NCBI GenBank assembly: GCA_936450465.1
Contig: OW388297.1
Location: forward strand, 29,654,387-29,718,386
Length of the DNA stretch: 64,000 nt
Source of the DNA: Gibbula magus
Taxonomy: Eukaryota > Mollusca > Gastropoda > Trochida > Trochidae
Reading direction: 5' to 3'
Of this stretch, positions 24,425 through 34,690 are shown in pieces. The notes under the pieces are model-generated. The model had not been told where the DNA came from and did no database searches. It saw only the letters and a list, made by a program, of their open reading frames with translations. A program made the position numbers and the translations under genes. Within the stretch, counting starts at the first letter, position 1. Every line of letters begins with the position of its first letter.

Positions 24425-25607
24425 TAAAGGAGCAGTAGTACGTTTTTTACAAAATTATTTTTTTAGCTCATCAGGCCTAAAAGTCCCGATGGGCTTATGG
24501 CATGGCGTCCGGCGTCCGTCCGTCCGAAATTTTATGTGCATACTCCTCGGCCAATGGGGATTCTAAATTGTAGATTTTGTGAGGGTCACAGGGGTCACAT
24601 CCCTAAAAACCTATTTTCATCTATTTCTCCAGTTTCAAAAGATCGAGAGGACTGAAAAGTTGTGTGCCGACTCCTTGGCCGATGGGGATTCTAAATTGTA
24701 GATTTCGTGACCCTGTAACCCTTAATGGGGTCACAGGGGTCACATCCCTAAAAATCTATTTTCATCTATTTCTCCAGTTTCAAAAGATCAAGAGGACTGA
24801 AAAGTTGTGTGTAGACTCCTCAGCTAATAAGGATTCTAAATTGTAGACTTTGTGACCGCGTGACCTCAAATTGGGTCACAGGGGTCACAACCTTTAAAAC
24901 CTATTTTCATCTTCTTCTCTGGTTCCAAATGGTCTAGAGAGCTGAAAAGTTGTGTGCAGACTCCTTGTCTTATGGGTATTCTAAATTGTTGATTTCGTGA
25001 CCCTGTGACCCCAAATGTGGTCACAGAGGTCATGACCTGAAAAACTATTTTCATCTTGAGATTTTATGTGCTCTTCAAAGGGAGGTAATTAAACAACAGT
25101 GACGAATTTAATGTTCAAGTGTGTCTTTATTTAAAGGGGATTTTATATCTGGCCTCAGAGTTAGCTCAGAGGGGCAAGGACCTATTTCATCTTCTCCTAT
25201 TTGTTGTTACTCTCATCTTGAAGTTGACATTTTGAATTAGTTAATGTATAAAGCCTGATGAGCTACAGAGCCAGTGGCTCTATTTTTTCAAATTTCCTTT
25301 TCATAATTATAGTTTGTGTCATTCAAATTTACTTTAGAGAGTAAAACATCTTAATACATAATCCAATTATCCGTAGTAGTAATAACGGTGTTGCGTATAA
25401 AGCAAAAGTTGCATGCTGACATTTTATTGTGAACAAATTTTATTATTTCGAATGACAAAAACGATTCCCATGGCTTTACAGAGCCGTGTACACTCATTTT
25501 AAACTTGATATCCCGAAGAGAGAAGGGTGTTTTATTATTGTTGAAATTATTTTTCAAATGCATTTCATCGACCTATTTAAGCGAAAAAACGTGCTACTTC
25601 CCCTTTA
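24425..25607. mobile_element. MITE copy with a nested tandem-core repeat
   Basis: The ends are inverted: GGAGCAGTAGTACGTTTTTT at about 24429 and GAAAAAACGTGCTACTTCCC at about 25584. The part at 25300-25607 is homologous, in reverse complement, to the intact element at 34330-34690 (shared TTGCTTTATACGCAACACCG and ATTCGAAATAAT). Its left end is separated from the rest by the tandem-core repeat at 24465-25295, which therefore inserted into it. Confidence 0.7.
24465..25295 (+). mobile_element. Tandem-core interspersed repeat (family of the 145-bp unit), nested
   Basis: It begins TTTTAGCTCATCAGGCCT and ends CTGATGAGCTACAGAGCCAG followed by TGGCTCTATTTT, a 7-bp-stem hairpin (AGAGCCA/TGGCTCT). In between lie degenerate ~145-bp units with GGGGTCACAGGGGTCACATC and GGGGATTCTAAATTGTAGAT. 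The same family lies inverted at 40917-41826 and as a long array at 51966-54812. The architecture (tandem core, terminal hairpin, GCTCATCAGG/CCTGATGAGC ends) resembles non-autonomous Helitron/Helentron-like or bivalve 'pearl' elements. That classification is inference. Confidence 0.7.
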
Positions 25608-26724
25608 AATAATGTCCATTTTGTAAAATAAATTCCACAAAGGTCTTAATGCGCAAATTGTGATCTTTAATGCATCCCAATCTCTTATGATGTTGTTTTA
25701 CACTTCTTTTGATCAGTGTATACTCTCTTTCTCATTCTGCTCTCAGTGCTTCTCAGTCAAATGGGCAATATACTGTAAAAACATTTAAATGAAACCTCTT
25801 TTCATGACTTTTAGTATCATATTATCATTTTCATCCCTCTCAGAAGTCTTTTTATATATTTTCTATTTGCTACCTTATTTCAAAACCTGGTGAAATAGCA
25901 ATATCTTATATTTACTATTATTGCAGACTGTCTCCAAAGATGCATCAGAGGATCAAAAGGAGTGGTTTCAAGTTGCCACCAGGTTCTTAAATAATGTCCG
26001 TGCTAGGAACTGGCATTGGATCCCTTGCAACATTTTCTGGAACCTGGTCTCTTGTTCCTGGAACCTTTTCTGGGTCCTGGTAACTAGTTCGTTAAACATG
26101 GTTAAGACGGGATTCCTTTGGATATATAACTGGTCGAGGAGTTGGGTTTAGAAGTTGAGAATACATGGATCAGTGTCAAGTGTGTTTTCCTGGACAGGCT
26201 AGACCGGAGAGGACTCAATTTACAGTAAATAACTGTATAGGTTCCAAAATACTGATGATAATTTTGTGACTCTTAATGAAGGAAACGTGTAAACATAGTC
26301 CTCCAAATATGCATTAGGAAGCTATATATTGTTAGCAAAGGGTGTTAAAGGCCATACTCTTGGATAGTTATATGGAGGTATGGGTTAATTGTGGCCCCGG
26401 ATATTCCTACCCCGAAACAACACTTTTCGGTGATATTCTATATATATATTTGTATGTCAAAGCTTTTCATCCAGTTTTCAGGATTTCCGATACAAATCAT
26501 GTTTTAAAATTACTCATTTAAAGGCAATGTAAGGTATCGACTTTAATATTTTCGTTATTCCTAATCTTTCATTGGACTAAGGTCTTAACTGTACAGTATT
26601 ACCAATAATGGTTGGAACACATTTAAAATCGGTCAAGAAAATTACAGACTATAGTTCGAAGTTAACACACTCAACATGTACCCTCTGGTTGACATTTTCA
26701 AGTTCCGTTCTTACATTCAAATTG
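25608..26724. other. AT-rich DNA, one weak exon-like segment
   Basis: An acceptor-like CTATTATTGCAG ends at 25926 and is followed by an open stretch reading TVSKDASEDQKEWFQVATR. The only donor nearby (GTTCTT at 25983) is poor, and its phase does not match the transmembrane exon at 31020. Repeated TTCCTGGAACC-like words follow to about 26090. No other feature was seen. Confidence 0.3.
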
Positions 26725-27310
26725 ATTCCAGATGAGTCAATCTTTGCTGATGCAGTCATCGTTACACCTTTTCTCCTCTAAATGCCTCCAATCTTTCCTT
26801 CTGTGTCATCAGTTGTCCAACAATGCTTCCTACCGGTACCTGTCTTGTTTGATACCTACACCAGCTGTTTTGGATATGTCCCTCTGTCCCTCAGAGTCGT
26901 CCGATGGCAGTCAATATGCGACTTTTGGATGTTTGCAGTCCTGAGAACCTATGTCACCCTCGACTGACGTTGACAGACTCCATGCATCATGCTACGTCCT
27001 GTATGACAAATCAAATGATGATAAAACATAAGCAAAAGGAGGAACCGCTCTCACAGTGGGTGATTGTGCCATTGGATTCACGAGAAAAGTCAAGGATCTT
27101 GGTATATACCTCGATCCAACACTCAATATATTGGCACAACTTCGTTTGCATAGGAATGCATAGAGAAATACTACCGTGCGGATGACCTGGTTCTGACTGT
27201 ATTATCGAAATAAGTATGCTGTTACCATTTAGATGTGATGTTTTCCTTCCAATAAAGTTTACCTACAGCGGAACGCCCTCGCTATAAGACTATAGTTCAG
27301 CCAATCTGTG
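26725..27310 (+). pseudogene. Decayed LINE reverse transcriptase fragment (L2/CR1-like)
   Basis: With frameshifts, the plus strand reads SIFADAVIVTPF near 26740, then GGTALTVGDCAIGFTRKVKD and LGIYLDPTLN near 27040-27130, then LQRNALAIRL near 27265. These resemble the sequence after the FxDD region of L2/CR1-type LINEs (the R-x-LG-V-x-LD-x-x-L and KLQ-x-x-QNAAARL signatures). No catalytic core is preserved. It is probably an ancient insertion. Confidence 0.35.
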
Positions 27311-27579
27311 CGGAATAGACGGCATGGTACAGCTAGTCTTTACACTTGCAATAACATCAAAATCGACTATTGTGTGAATATGGTATGAATTGTTTACAGG
27401 ATGTATCTCGCAGTTTGTGTACAACAGTTTTTAACTCGAACTGGTATGGCTTAATGCTTACAAAATGATATTGTTGTCGAAATAGGAATAAAATAAAATA
27501 TGATTTCCTGTCAGGTCTGTAAAATTGTTCAAAATCACCAGACTCGGCCAGAAAGGTCATTATAAAAATACTTTCCAAT

Positions 27580-27965
27580 GCGTTTGACCATCGTTTAATC
27601 ATCAATGCTTTATTTATACAAATATGGAATTTTCAGCGTTGAGAAACAAGTAATTTCAGAGGAGAAAATGTTCAAAGGTGAATGGATTCGTAAAATGTTA
27701 AAACGTGTCTACAATCAAAATTGCGGCTAGACCACGTGACCTACGAATTCATAGGGACTTACGTTTTAGATATTAGGAGTTCGCAAATGCATTTGACCAT
27801 CATTTAATCACCAATCCTTCAGCTGCACAAATAGGCACGTTACAGCTTATGTACAAGTAAATTCAGAGCAGAAGATTGTCAACAGTCGTTGAGGTCAGAA
27901 GAGTTGTAAAGTGTCAAACAACAAAATGGCGGCGATACCACGTTACGTACTAATTGGTCATGATT
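27580..27965. repeat. Diverged direct duplication, period ~209 bp
   Basis: TTTGACCATCGTTTAATCA near 27583 and TTTGACCATCATTTAATCA near 27792 begin two parallel segments. They share ACAAGTAA, AGAGGAGAA and CCACGTGAC/CCACGTTAC-type landmarks at matching offsets. The copies are only moderately similar, so the duplication is old. Function unknown. Confidence 0.5.
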
Positions 27966-28370
27966 TACTTTTCACTTGTATTGTTATAGGATATCTTTTT
28001 TAAAAGTTTCAAATCGCTAATTGCATTTTGGAAATGATCAACTCTAGAGAGTATCATAGACTGTGTTAATATATGAACATCATTGTGGACACCTTTTCTC
28101 GAAATTTCCCTCTAATCTGATACAATATTAATCGCAAATATAACCATGTTATTTAAGGTGTTGGTATAATCAATGCTGGAAATAGTTGCCTTAAGCTTAC
28201 TCTGAGGTTGTGGGTTCGAATTGGCCCGAAAATGTACAAGAATTTGTTGATTGAAGGTAGTGTTATCCCAAATATAACCATGTAATATTACTTACTAAAA
28301 GAGGCATTTAGAAGTTGGTGATATGAAGAATAAAGAATTATATAGATTTACAACTTCTTTATTGCAAAGA

Positions 28371-28412
28371 TATGCGACGTTTCGGTGTAGATACTAACAC
28401 CGTTATCAAGCA
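28371..28412 (-). ncRNA. Degenerate hammerhead-ribozyme-like motif of a Penelope-like element
   Basis: The minus strand reads CTTGATAA, then a hairpin CGGTGT/ACACCG (loop TAGTATCT), then AAACGTC. The layout matches a type III hammerhead core (CUGAnGA, stem II, GAAAC, GUC) as found at the ends of Penelope-like retroelements. However, the conserved CUGAUGA is changed, so self-cleavage is doubtful. The minus strand then reads ATAAAGAAGTTG, shared with the related locus at 56408-56420. No reverse transcriptase or GIY-YIG coding sequence was identified nearby. Confidence 0.4.
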
Positions 28413-28908
28413 AATGATACAGAACTTTGTGGTATGGCATATATATATACATGGGATATGTTTTTACAATTGAATGGGTTGATGTATAACGTGATTTTAA
28501 TTGAATAGCTTGATGTACATAGTGTTTATACAATGGACAGGGAGTGGAGAAGCCAGATTGCTGTTGATTGAGAGCTGGTGATTGACAGGGATGATGATAA
28601 GCTAGCATTGATTGGGCTTAATTAAGTGATGATAATATGATGGTATGTAATACCCTTGATCTCTGTTCATAGGGGGATTAAATTTTAAAATGTTCAGAGC
28701 TTTAGGGGTGCAACACTTTTTTTTGTATATTAATTCATACCAATCTGCAAAAGTTTTGCCGAAAGGTCGTCTCGAACCCGAAACGTTCATGCTATTGTAC
28801 AGTGCACCAAATCTATCGATGTTGGTGTCGTTTGGATATTTAATGCTCATGTCAGGGGACTGTACTATATCTATAGAATTTCTGTCTTGAACGTCAAACA
28901 ATATAATC

Positions 28909-29030
28909 CTGGGCCTCCTTTCACAAAGCAACCTTTACTAAGGTTAACCTTAACTTCCATACTTTAACATTGCACTAAGGTAACCTTAGTGACTTACGAT
29001 CACCTTAGTGCTTTGTGAAAGGAGGCCCAG
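28909..29030. mobile_element. 122-bp foldback MITE
   Basis: The left end CTGGGCCTCCTTTCACAAAG and right end CTTTGTGAAAGGAGGCCCAG are perfect inverted repeats. The interior contains further inverted ACTAAGGTTAACCTTA/TAAGGTAACCTTAGTG words, so the whole unit can fold into one hairpin. It is too short to encode protein. It inserted at the edge of the tandem-core repeat that follows. Confidence 0.85.
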
Positions 29031-29665
29031 ATGAGCAACAGAGGCCATGGCTCTATTTTTAAAACATAATTTTTTTTAAAACAAGTAGTTGTCACTAAGG
29101 TGACATGATTCCCCGCCGCAAATTAACACTTCAAAATGGAAAACTAATGTCAAGATCAGCAAAATTGACTGTCGAACAATTCGAATTTCCACTTTGACCG
29201 TGGGAATAATGTGAAGGTCAAATCTAAGGCCTTTGTCTTCCCTAGAAGGTGCTTTGTGTAAGATATGATGAAATTCCGGTGGATGGTTCTTAAGATATCC
29301 AACTTACAAACTTTACATGCACATTAACATGTTGAAAAATTCAAAGTTCCACTGTGACCTTGAGAATAATGTCAAGATCACCAAAATCTAATCAGCCCGT
29401 CTTCTTTCCTTGTGTATGTGTAAGATATGATGATAATCCAGCGAATGTTTCTTGAGATATCCCGCTGACAAGGATAAAATGGCAGTCTCGTTGTGACCTT
29501 GAAATGAAGGTCAAGGTCGCAAATCTCTTACATTACTTTCCTTATGATGAACCCATATGCAAAATATGAAAAGAATCAAGTGAACAGTATTTGAGTTATT
29601 CAATTTCTTACGGACGTACGGAATACTATATCCCCCGCTGCGCGTTAAACGCGCGGCGGGTGATA
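29031..29665 (+). mobile_element. Second tandem-core repeat with terminal GC-rich hairpin
   Basis: The interior has three degenerate units of about 140-160 bp marked by TGACCTTGAGAATAATGTCA-type words near 29194, 29354 and 29494. The right end holds a strong hairpin, GCGCGTT/AACGCGC within CCCCGCTG...GGCGGG (29633-29661). The left end holds GAGCAACAGAGGCCATGGCT, resembling the hairpin of the 145-bp family. A tandem core plus a 3' hairpin suggests a Helitron-like non-autonomous element, by inference only. Confidence 0.5.
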
Positions 29666-29904
29666 ATAAAGTTAACAGATTACTGGCAATCACATAAAGG
29701 TGCTTTCATATTGACATTCTGTATTATGTATAACCTACATTCAGTTCTGCTATAATAAGCTGTACATTAAAGTTTGATTACCGTCCAGTTCTAGTTGCAT
29801 GCATGTAATTTTAACTTTAAATGAAACTTTTTAAACACATCTTTAGGTGTAGACTGATAATGCCTCTAGTCGTGATAATATTAAGGCAACGTTGTCGTTG
29901 CTTT

Positions 29905-30985
29905 CGTGTGACGATGGTACTGTTGATATGTAAATGTTAGTTTGACAGACGAGTGACGATGGTACTGTTGTTATGTAAATGTTAGTTTGACAGACGTGTG
30001 ACGATTATACTGTTGTTATGTAAATGTTAGTTTGACATTCGTGTGACAATGGTACTGTTGTTATATAAATGTTAGTTTGACATACGTGTGACAATGGTAC
30101 TGTTCTTTTGTAAATGTTAGTTTGGCATTCGTGTGACAATGGTACTGTTGTTTTGTAAATGTTAGTTTGACAGACGAGTGACGATGGTACTGTTGTTATG
30201 TAAATGTTAGTTTGGCATTCGTGTGACAATGGTACTGTTGTTATATAAATGTTAGTTTGGCATTCGTGTGACAATGGTACTGTTGTTATATAAATGTTAG
30301 TTTGGCATTCGTGTGACAATGGTACTGTTGTTTTGTAAATGTTAGTTTGGCATTCGTGTGACAATGGTACTGTTGTTATATAAATGTTAGTTTGACATAC
30401 GTGTGACAATGGTACTGTTGTTATATAAATGTTAGTTTGACATTCGTGTGACAATGGTACTGTTGTTTTGTAAATGTTATTTTGGCATTCGTGTGACAAT
30501 GGTACTGTTGTTATATAAATGTTAGTTTGGCATTCGTGTGACAGTGGTACTGTTGTTATATAAATGTTAGTTTAGCATTCGTGTGACAATGGTACTGTTG
30601 TTATATAAATGTTAGTTTGGCATTCGTGTGACAATGGTACTGTTGTTATATAAATGTCAGTTTGGCATTCGTGTGACAATGGTACTGTTGTTATATAAAT
30701 GTTAGTTTGGCATTCGTGTGACAGTGGTACTGTTGTTATATAAATATTAGTTTGGCATTCGTGTGACAGTGGTACTTTTGTTTTGTAAATGTTAGTTTGG
30801 CATTCGTGTGACAATGGTACTGTTGTTATATAAATGTTAGTTTGGCATTCGTGTGACAGTGGTACTGTTGTTATGTAAATGTCAGTTTGATGTACGTGTG
30901 ACACTGGTACTGTTGTTACGTAAATGACAGTTTGACATACGAGTGACAATGGTACTGTTGTTATGTAAATGTTAGTTTGACATAC
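29905..30985. repeat. 45-bp minisatellite, 24 units
   Basis: The unit runs CGTGTGACAATGGTACTGTT, GTTATATAAATGTTAGTTTG, GCATT with a few point variants. The array spans about 1080 bp, exactly 24 times 45, with no net indels. All three plus-strand frames carry a stop in each unit. One minus frame is open and reads a 15-residue repeat, SHECQTNIYITTVPL. It is broken only at 30572-30574 (CAA to TAA) and near 30005. The array ends 34 bp before the acceptor of the transmembrane exon at 31020, so it lies in that gene's last intron if the gene extends upstream. Confidence 0.95.
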
Positions 30986-31019
30986 ATCAGTTTGTGACAC
31001 CAATTTTTTCTTCTTGCAG

Positions 31020-31127
31020 ATGCGAGTGAAACGTGATGGCTGGTCTCCAAGGCAGATTATAGTTTTCATCGTGATCCCTGTGACAGTTTTGGTGATTTTG
31101 GCGATTGTACTTTCAACTACACTCTAG
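31020..31127 (+). CDS. Terminal exon encoding a transmembrane helix
   Basis: A strong acceptor (CAATTTTTTCTTCTTGCAG, ending 31019) precedes 35 codons and a TAG stop. The peptide is MRVKRDGWSPRQ followed by a hydrophobic helix starting IIVFIVIPVTVLVILA and ending LSTTL. This looks like the last exon of a single-pass membrane protein: a juxtamembrane basic segment, about 21 hydrophobic residues, and a very short tail. The exon starts in phase 0, the same phase in which the vWA exon at 5656 ends. A plus-strand vWA membrane protein spanning the satellite is therefore possible but not shown. The first codon is ATG, but a start here would lack an upstream exon and is less likely. No clear AATAAA was seen close downstream. 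Confidence 0.55.
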   Translation: MRVKRDGWSPRQIIVFIVIPVTVLVILAIVLSTTL

Positions 31128-31605
31128 TTAACGTATGACTCATTTGTGAAAGCATAGAGACTTCAATTGTTTAATAACAAAACCTTTTTCGGAAGAAAGC
31201 AAAGCACCGTTTCAAAATATTTCTACCAATGAAAAAGTAAAACTGCTATGACATGTTCCGAATGCATCATTCTAAACTCAACTCCTTATTGTGTGACGTT
31301 ATCATTTCTTTGACCAATGTCAGTTTGCTTATAGAGAAAGAACGGGCGTTGAAGATGCAAAACTCTGTATTTTAAACAGCGTATGAAAGCCTTTTCAGCT
31401 TCCGAGATCCTATGTGAGAATTGTGTTTGTTGACTTTTCTTATACATTCTTCAAAATTAAACGATCCAGGCGCACATATCGTCAGATAAACGGGGAGTAA
31501 ATTATAATTTTATGTTGTGTACTGAGACATTTCTAATAATGTTCCCCAAAAGTTTAAAAAAGTGTAGGGCAACGTCATTGAGAAAATGGTACTTCTTTAC
31601 CAGTA
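31128..31605. other. Presumed 3' UTR / spacer
   Basis: AT-rich DNA downstream of the TAG at 31125-31127. No repeat or further exon was recognised. Confidence 0.35.
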
Positions 31606-31660
31606 AGTGCACATAACGGTAAAATGAACTCAATTAAAATTTTAATTCACCAAGTAATAG

Positions 31661-31891
31661 TTATTCTCTTCCCACAGAGGTTACGTTCAGATTTTCGATC
31701 CTAACTTCTGTTTCAGATGTCCTGAATTCGGGTGCGAAAATGGAGTGTCCTGGTTGGTTGCAATTGAATCTAGTTGTGCAATCAGTGACGCCGTTGTAAA
31801 AATGACATTTGCCGATATACATTTTCTCGTTTACTGTGTTTTCCTCGAAATATGCTATTTGAATTTGTGAAAGCAATTGATCATAAACATG
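31661..31891 (-). pseudogene. Unrecognised cysteine-containing exon, copy 1 (early stop)
   Basis: Same sequence as the copy at 31940-32197, 306 bp away, with the same acceptor. A TGG to TAA-type change (TT for CC on the plus strand) ends the frame right after VGRE, ten residues earlier than in copy 2. It may be an exon duplicate that no longer splices productively, or an alternative terminal exon. Confidence 0.4.
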
Positions 31892-31939
31892 CTGATAAAT
31901 TAAGAAGACCAAGTGCACATAACGGTAAAATGAACTCAA

Positions 31940-32197
31940 TTAAAATTTTAATTCACCAAGTAATAGCCATTCTCTTCCCACAGAGGTTACGTTCAGATTT
32001 TCGATCCTAACTTCTGTTTCAGATGTCCTGAATTCGGGTGCGAAAATGGAGTGTCCTGGTTGGTTGCAATTGAATCTAGTTGTGCAATCAGTGACGCCGT
32101 TGTAAAAATGACATTTGCCGATATACATTTTCTCGTTTACTGTGTTTTCCTCGAAATATGCTATTTGAATTTGTGAAAGCAATTGATCATAAACATG
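31940..32197 (-). CDS. Unrecognised cysteine-containing exon, copy 2
   Basis: The minus strand has a good acceptor (TTCTTAATTTATCAG, just above 32197) and then reads HVYDQLLSQIQIAYFEENTV, IGKCHFYNGVTDCTTRFNCN, APEFRTSETEVRIENLNVTS, VGREWLLLGELKF, stop. Three cysteines lie in about 17 residues and an N-V-T glycosylation site is present, so the segment looks secreted or extracellular. The family is not recognised. It could be a terminal exon of a minus-strand gene or a decayed duplicate. No polyadenylation signal was established. Confidence 0.4.
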   Translation of the reverse strand, partial: HVYDQLLSQIQIAYFEENTVNEKMYIGKCHFYNGVTDCTTRFNCNQPGHSIFAPEFRTSETEVRIENLNVTSVGREWLLLGELKF

Positions 32198-32398
32198 CTG
32201 ATAAATTAAGAAGACCAAGTCAGAAACAAATACCAAAAATAATTAACACCAGACATATTCGAAGGACATATACAAATTAGCAAGACCCGTAAGATTCAAA
32301 TGCCCAGATCTTTTAAGTCACCCGGTCGACATGGCAGCTAAAACAGAGGTACAGTATGAGGTTTCCCTTCCCCCCACTAGAAATGTTGTGGAGTCTAA

Positions 32399-32593
32399 CA
32401 ATTCAGGCAATCTAGAACAGAGGTTAAGATCGGAAATCTAAAGGGAGTAACCCCTGTGGGAAGAGAATTAGTAACAGCAGGCTTTTTCAGATTTTACATG
32501 AGAAGTAGAAATACTTTCGAAATAATTCAGTACAAATACAAGAACTGTTTCAATGACCTATCAATGAAAACAGTAAATTTAAAACTGTCTTAA
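32399..32593 (+). pseudogene. Inverted diverged paralogue of the duplicated exon
   Basis: The plus strand reads QFRQSRTEVKIGNLKGVTPV, GRELVTAGFFRFYMRSRNTF, EIIQYKYKNCFNDLSMKTVN, then stop. The first 28 residues align with EFRTSETEVRIENLNVTSVGRE of the minus-strand copies, and the DNA matches too (GTGGGAAGAGAAT). Homology stops upstream at a TAA just before CAATTC. It shows that the original exon continued past VGRE. Function unknown. Confidence 0.35.
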
Positions 32594-34329
32594 AAAAAAA
32601 TGCATTACACTAATAACAGCAATGAAGGATTGTTAATACAATTCAATCATAATAAGATCAATCAGCTCTATTTGCAAGTAACCCCCGTTTGTTCTTGTTT
32701 CTAACTGAACATGTAGTCAGCAGATGTATCCTGTAGAGACTGATATATTCCTCATGTATTACTGTTTATTGTCCTTATGTAAATACAGTATTGATGAGAA
32801 TTTCATACATAATGTAAAACTATCACTAACCCAAATGTAGAGTACTACAGAAAAAGTACATGGCGGGTTAGAAAAAGCTTTGGAATATTCAAAAGGGCAA
32901 TGATATTCAAGTTGACCGAGTTTGTCTGTTCTATGTATATACTTGTGACTTGTAATGTTTCTCTTTATTGCACACGGGCTTTGTCATGATACAATACGAA
33001 TTCCTTTCTGGGTAATAAAGAATTATATATAGGTCGACTTTTATTAAATTCTTTCTCATTCATGTGAAAAGCTACAGTTGATGAAGTGATTTGTGCAACG
33101 AGTTGCAGGTAACTTTACATTTAAAACAATCGGGAAAGTTTTAAAAATTTGAGGATGAGAAAATGCATTCATCCTGCACATTTATATCCGCTACCTTTTT
33201 ACAACACCCTGATTCCCTGAGAACAATAATTCTCGTTTTGCTGCAGGATGGTTACCCATCGCTAAACATCATAATAGGACTGTTCCATTTCAGTCATGGT
33301 GTTGTGGTAAATAATCGCCTTTTCAACTGTCTGACAAATTATGTCTGCCATCTTATATTTATATTTTACATCATGATAGTTTGTATATGTAATCTTTGTA
33401 ACCAAAAAAAATATTATTTCTGCCAATGGCTGTCTGATAAATGGGACATAATCGTTGAACCAATGAAATGTGTTAATAGGAACGTCGATGATCACTCATA
33501 GGTCCTCTCATCCTTGTACTGCCAATATTGCCCGAATTGAAGTTCTGTCATTGGCTGGTTATCAATAAAAAACGAAAGATATTTTGAATCAAGGTATTGT
33601 AAAAGAGAAGCGGATACAGATACATACAAACTGACAGAGAAGATGAAATGCATCTGGAAATAAAGCATGTAATTGACCAGATTTAAATATCTACCCACAG
33701 ACCTTTGCTACAGGAATAGTATACAGTTGTTGTAAATGAAATGAAATGAAAGTGCAACGTGAAGGCACATATTGAAAATTCTTTGAATGATCTCATGATA
33801 ACTGTCATTTTACGTACTATTTCCTAAACCGTTTATCAAACTGCTCACGACAAATACTGAACGCCTTACATAATACCCTCCACAACTACTACACGTAAAC
33901 CACTGTTTCATTTTTCCTTCCTGGTCTTCTCCAAAGAGACATACTAGGTCATAAGCCTTTTCTGAAACAATCTGTTTTCTGCACTCTGAGGATAAAGATT
34001 GGACACTACATGATCTAGAAATGTCTGAACTGGACAATAAGGAGAAACCAAAACCATCTGTATTTGGTTCAAAAATTTTATATGAAAAGTCTAGATGGAA
34101 ATTATTTGCCTACATACTAAATTTCGTCACCCGAAACCATTACCCTTGTGAGTACCAATATTATGAAATAGAATGGGTTTTTTTTATAGTCACAGCTTAG
34201 ATGATTAAATGGCATGTTTGAAACGAGAGTTGCTATGGTACCAGGAGAGCAACTCGTACTTTCGCAAACACATGGGAAAACAGCGGTGGTTTCAAGCATA
34301 TAGTAATAGATTATGCAATTATGGCATTT
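32594..34329. other. AT-rich DNA with one weak exon candidate
   Basis: On the minus strand, 33985 down to 33870 has an acceptor (TTTATCCTCAG) and a good donor (TATTAT, then GTAAGG). It reads CRKQIVSEKAYDLVCLFGED then WFTCSSCGGYY. It is a possible small zinc-ligand exon, but no partner exons were found. Frames at 33163-33501 and 33492-33698 look like chance ORFs. Confidence 0.25.
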
Positions 34330-34690
34330 AAAGAGGCAGTAGCACGTTTTTTCGCTCAAATAAGCCGATGAAATATATTAAAAGAATAATGTCACCAATA
34401 GTAAAACAACCTTCGATCTTCAGAAAATCAAGTTAACAATTTAGTGTATATTGTTTGGAAAAGCCAGGGAATTGTTTTTGTAATTCGAAATAATATAATG
34501 TGTTCACATTACAATGGCCGCCGTACAATTTTTGCTTTATACGCAACACCGTTATTACCAATAAGGATACTTGGTTTGTGTAATTAGATGTCGTACCCTC
34601 TAAAGTAAATATAAATGACATAAACTATCATTATAAATGGGAAATTAGAAAATATAAATTTGCCAAAAAACGTGCTACAGCCCGTTAAAC
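34330..34690. mobile_element. ~360-bp MITE, intact copy
   Basis: The ends GCAGTAGCACGTTTTTTCGC and CCAAAAAACGTGCTACAGCC are inverted repeats. The interior is homologous, in opposite orientation, to 25300-25607 (shared TTGCTTTATACGCAACACCG and CTCTAAAGTAAAT). Non-coding. Confidence 0.75.

Larger units (their letters stand above)
31606..32217. repeat. Recent 306-bp tandem duplication carrying an exon
   Basis: Two head-to-tail copies (31606-31911 and 31912-32217) are nearly identical. The visible difference is AGTTATT versus AGCCATT near 31660 and 31966. Both start AGTGCACATAACGG and end AAGAAGACCA. Near-identity implies a very recent event. An assembly artefact (collapsed or duplicated haplotype) is also possible. 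Confidence 0.9.

Noticed and set aside
28602..28931. 109-residue minus-strand ORF
   Set aside because: It overlaps the MITE at 28909 and Penelope-like debris, and shows no reverse transcriptase or GIY-YIG motif.
29905..30985. CRISPR-like array
   Set aside because: The units are contiguous 45-bp tandem repeats with no unique spacers, in eukaryotic DNA.
33163..33501. 112-residue plus-strand ORF
   Set aside because: Low-complexity hydrophobic composition in AT-rich DNA, no homology signal or splice support.
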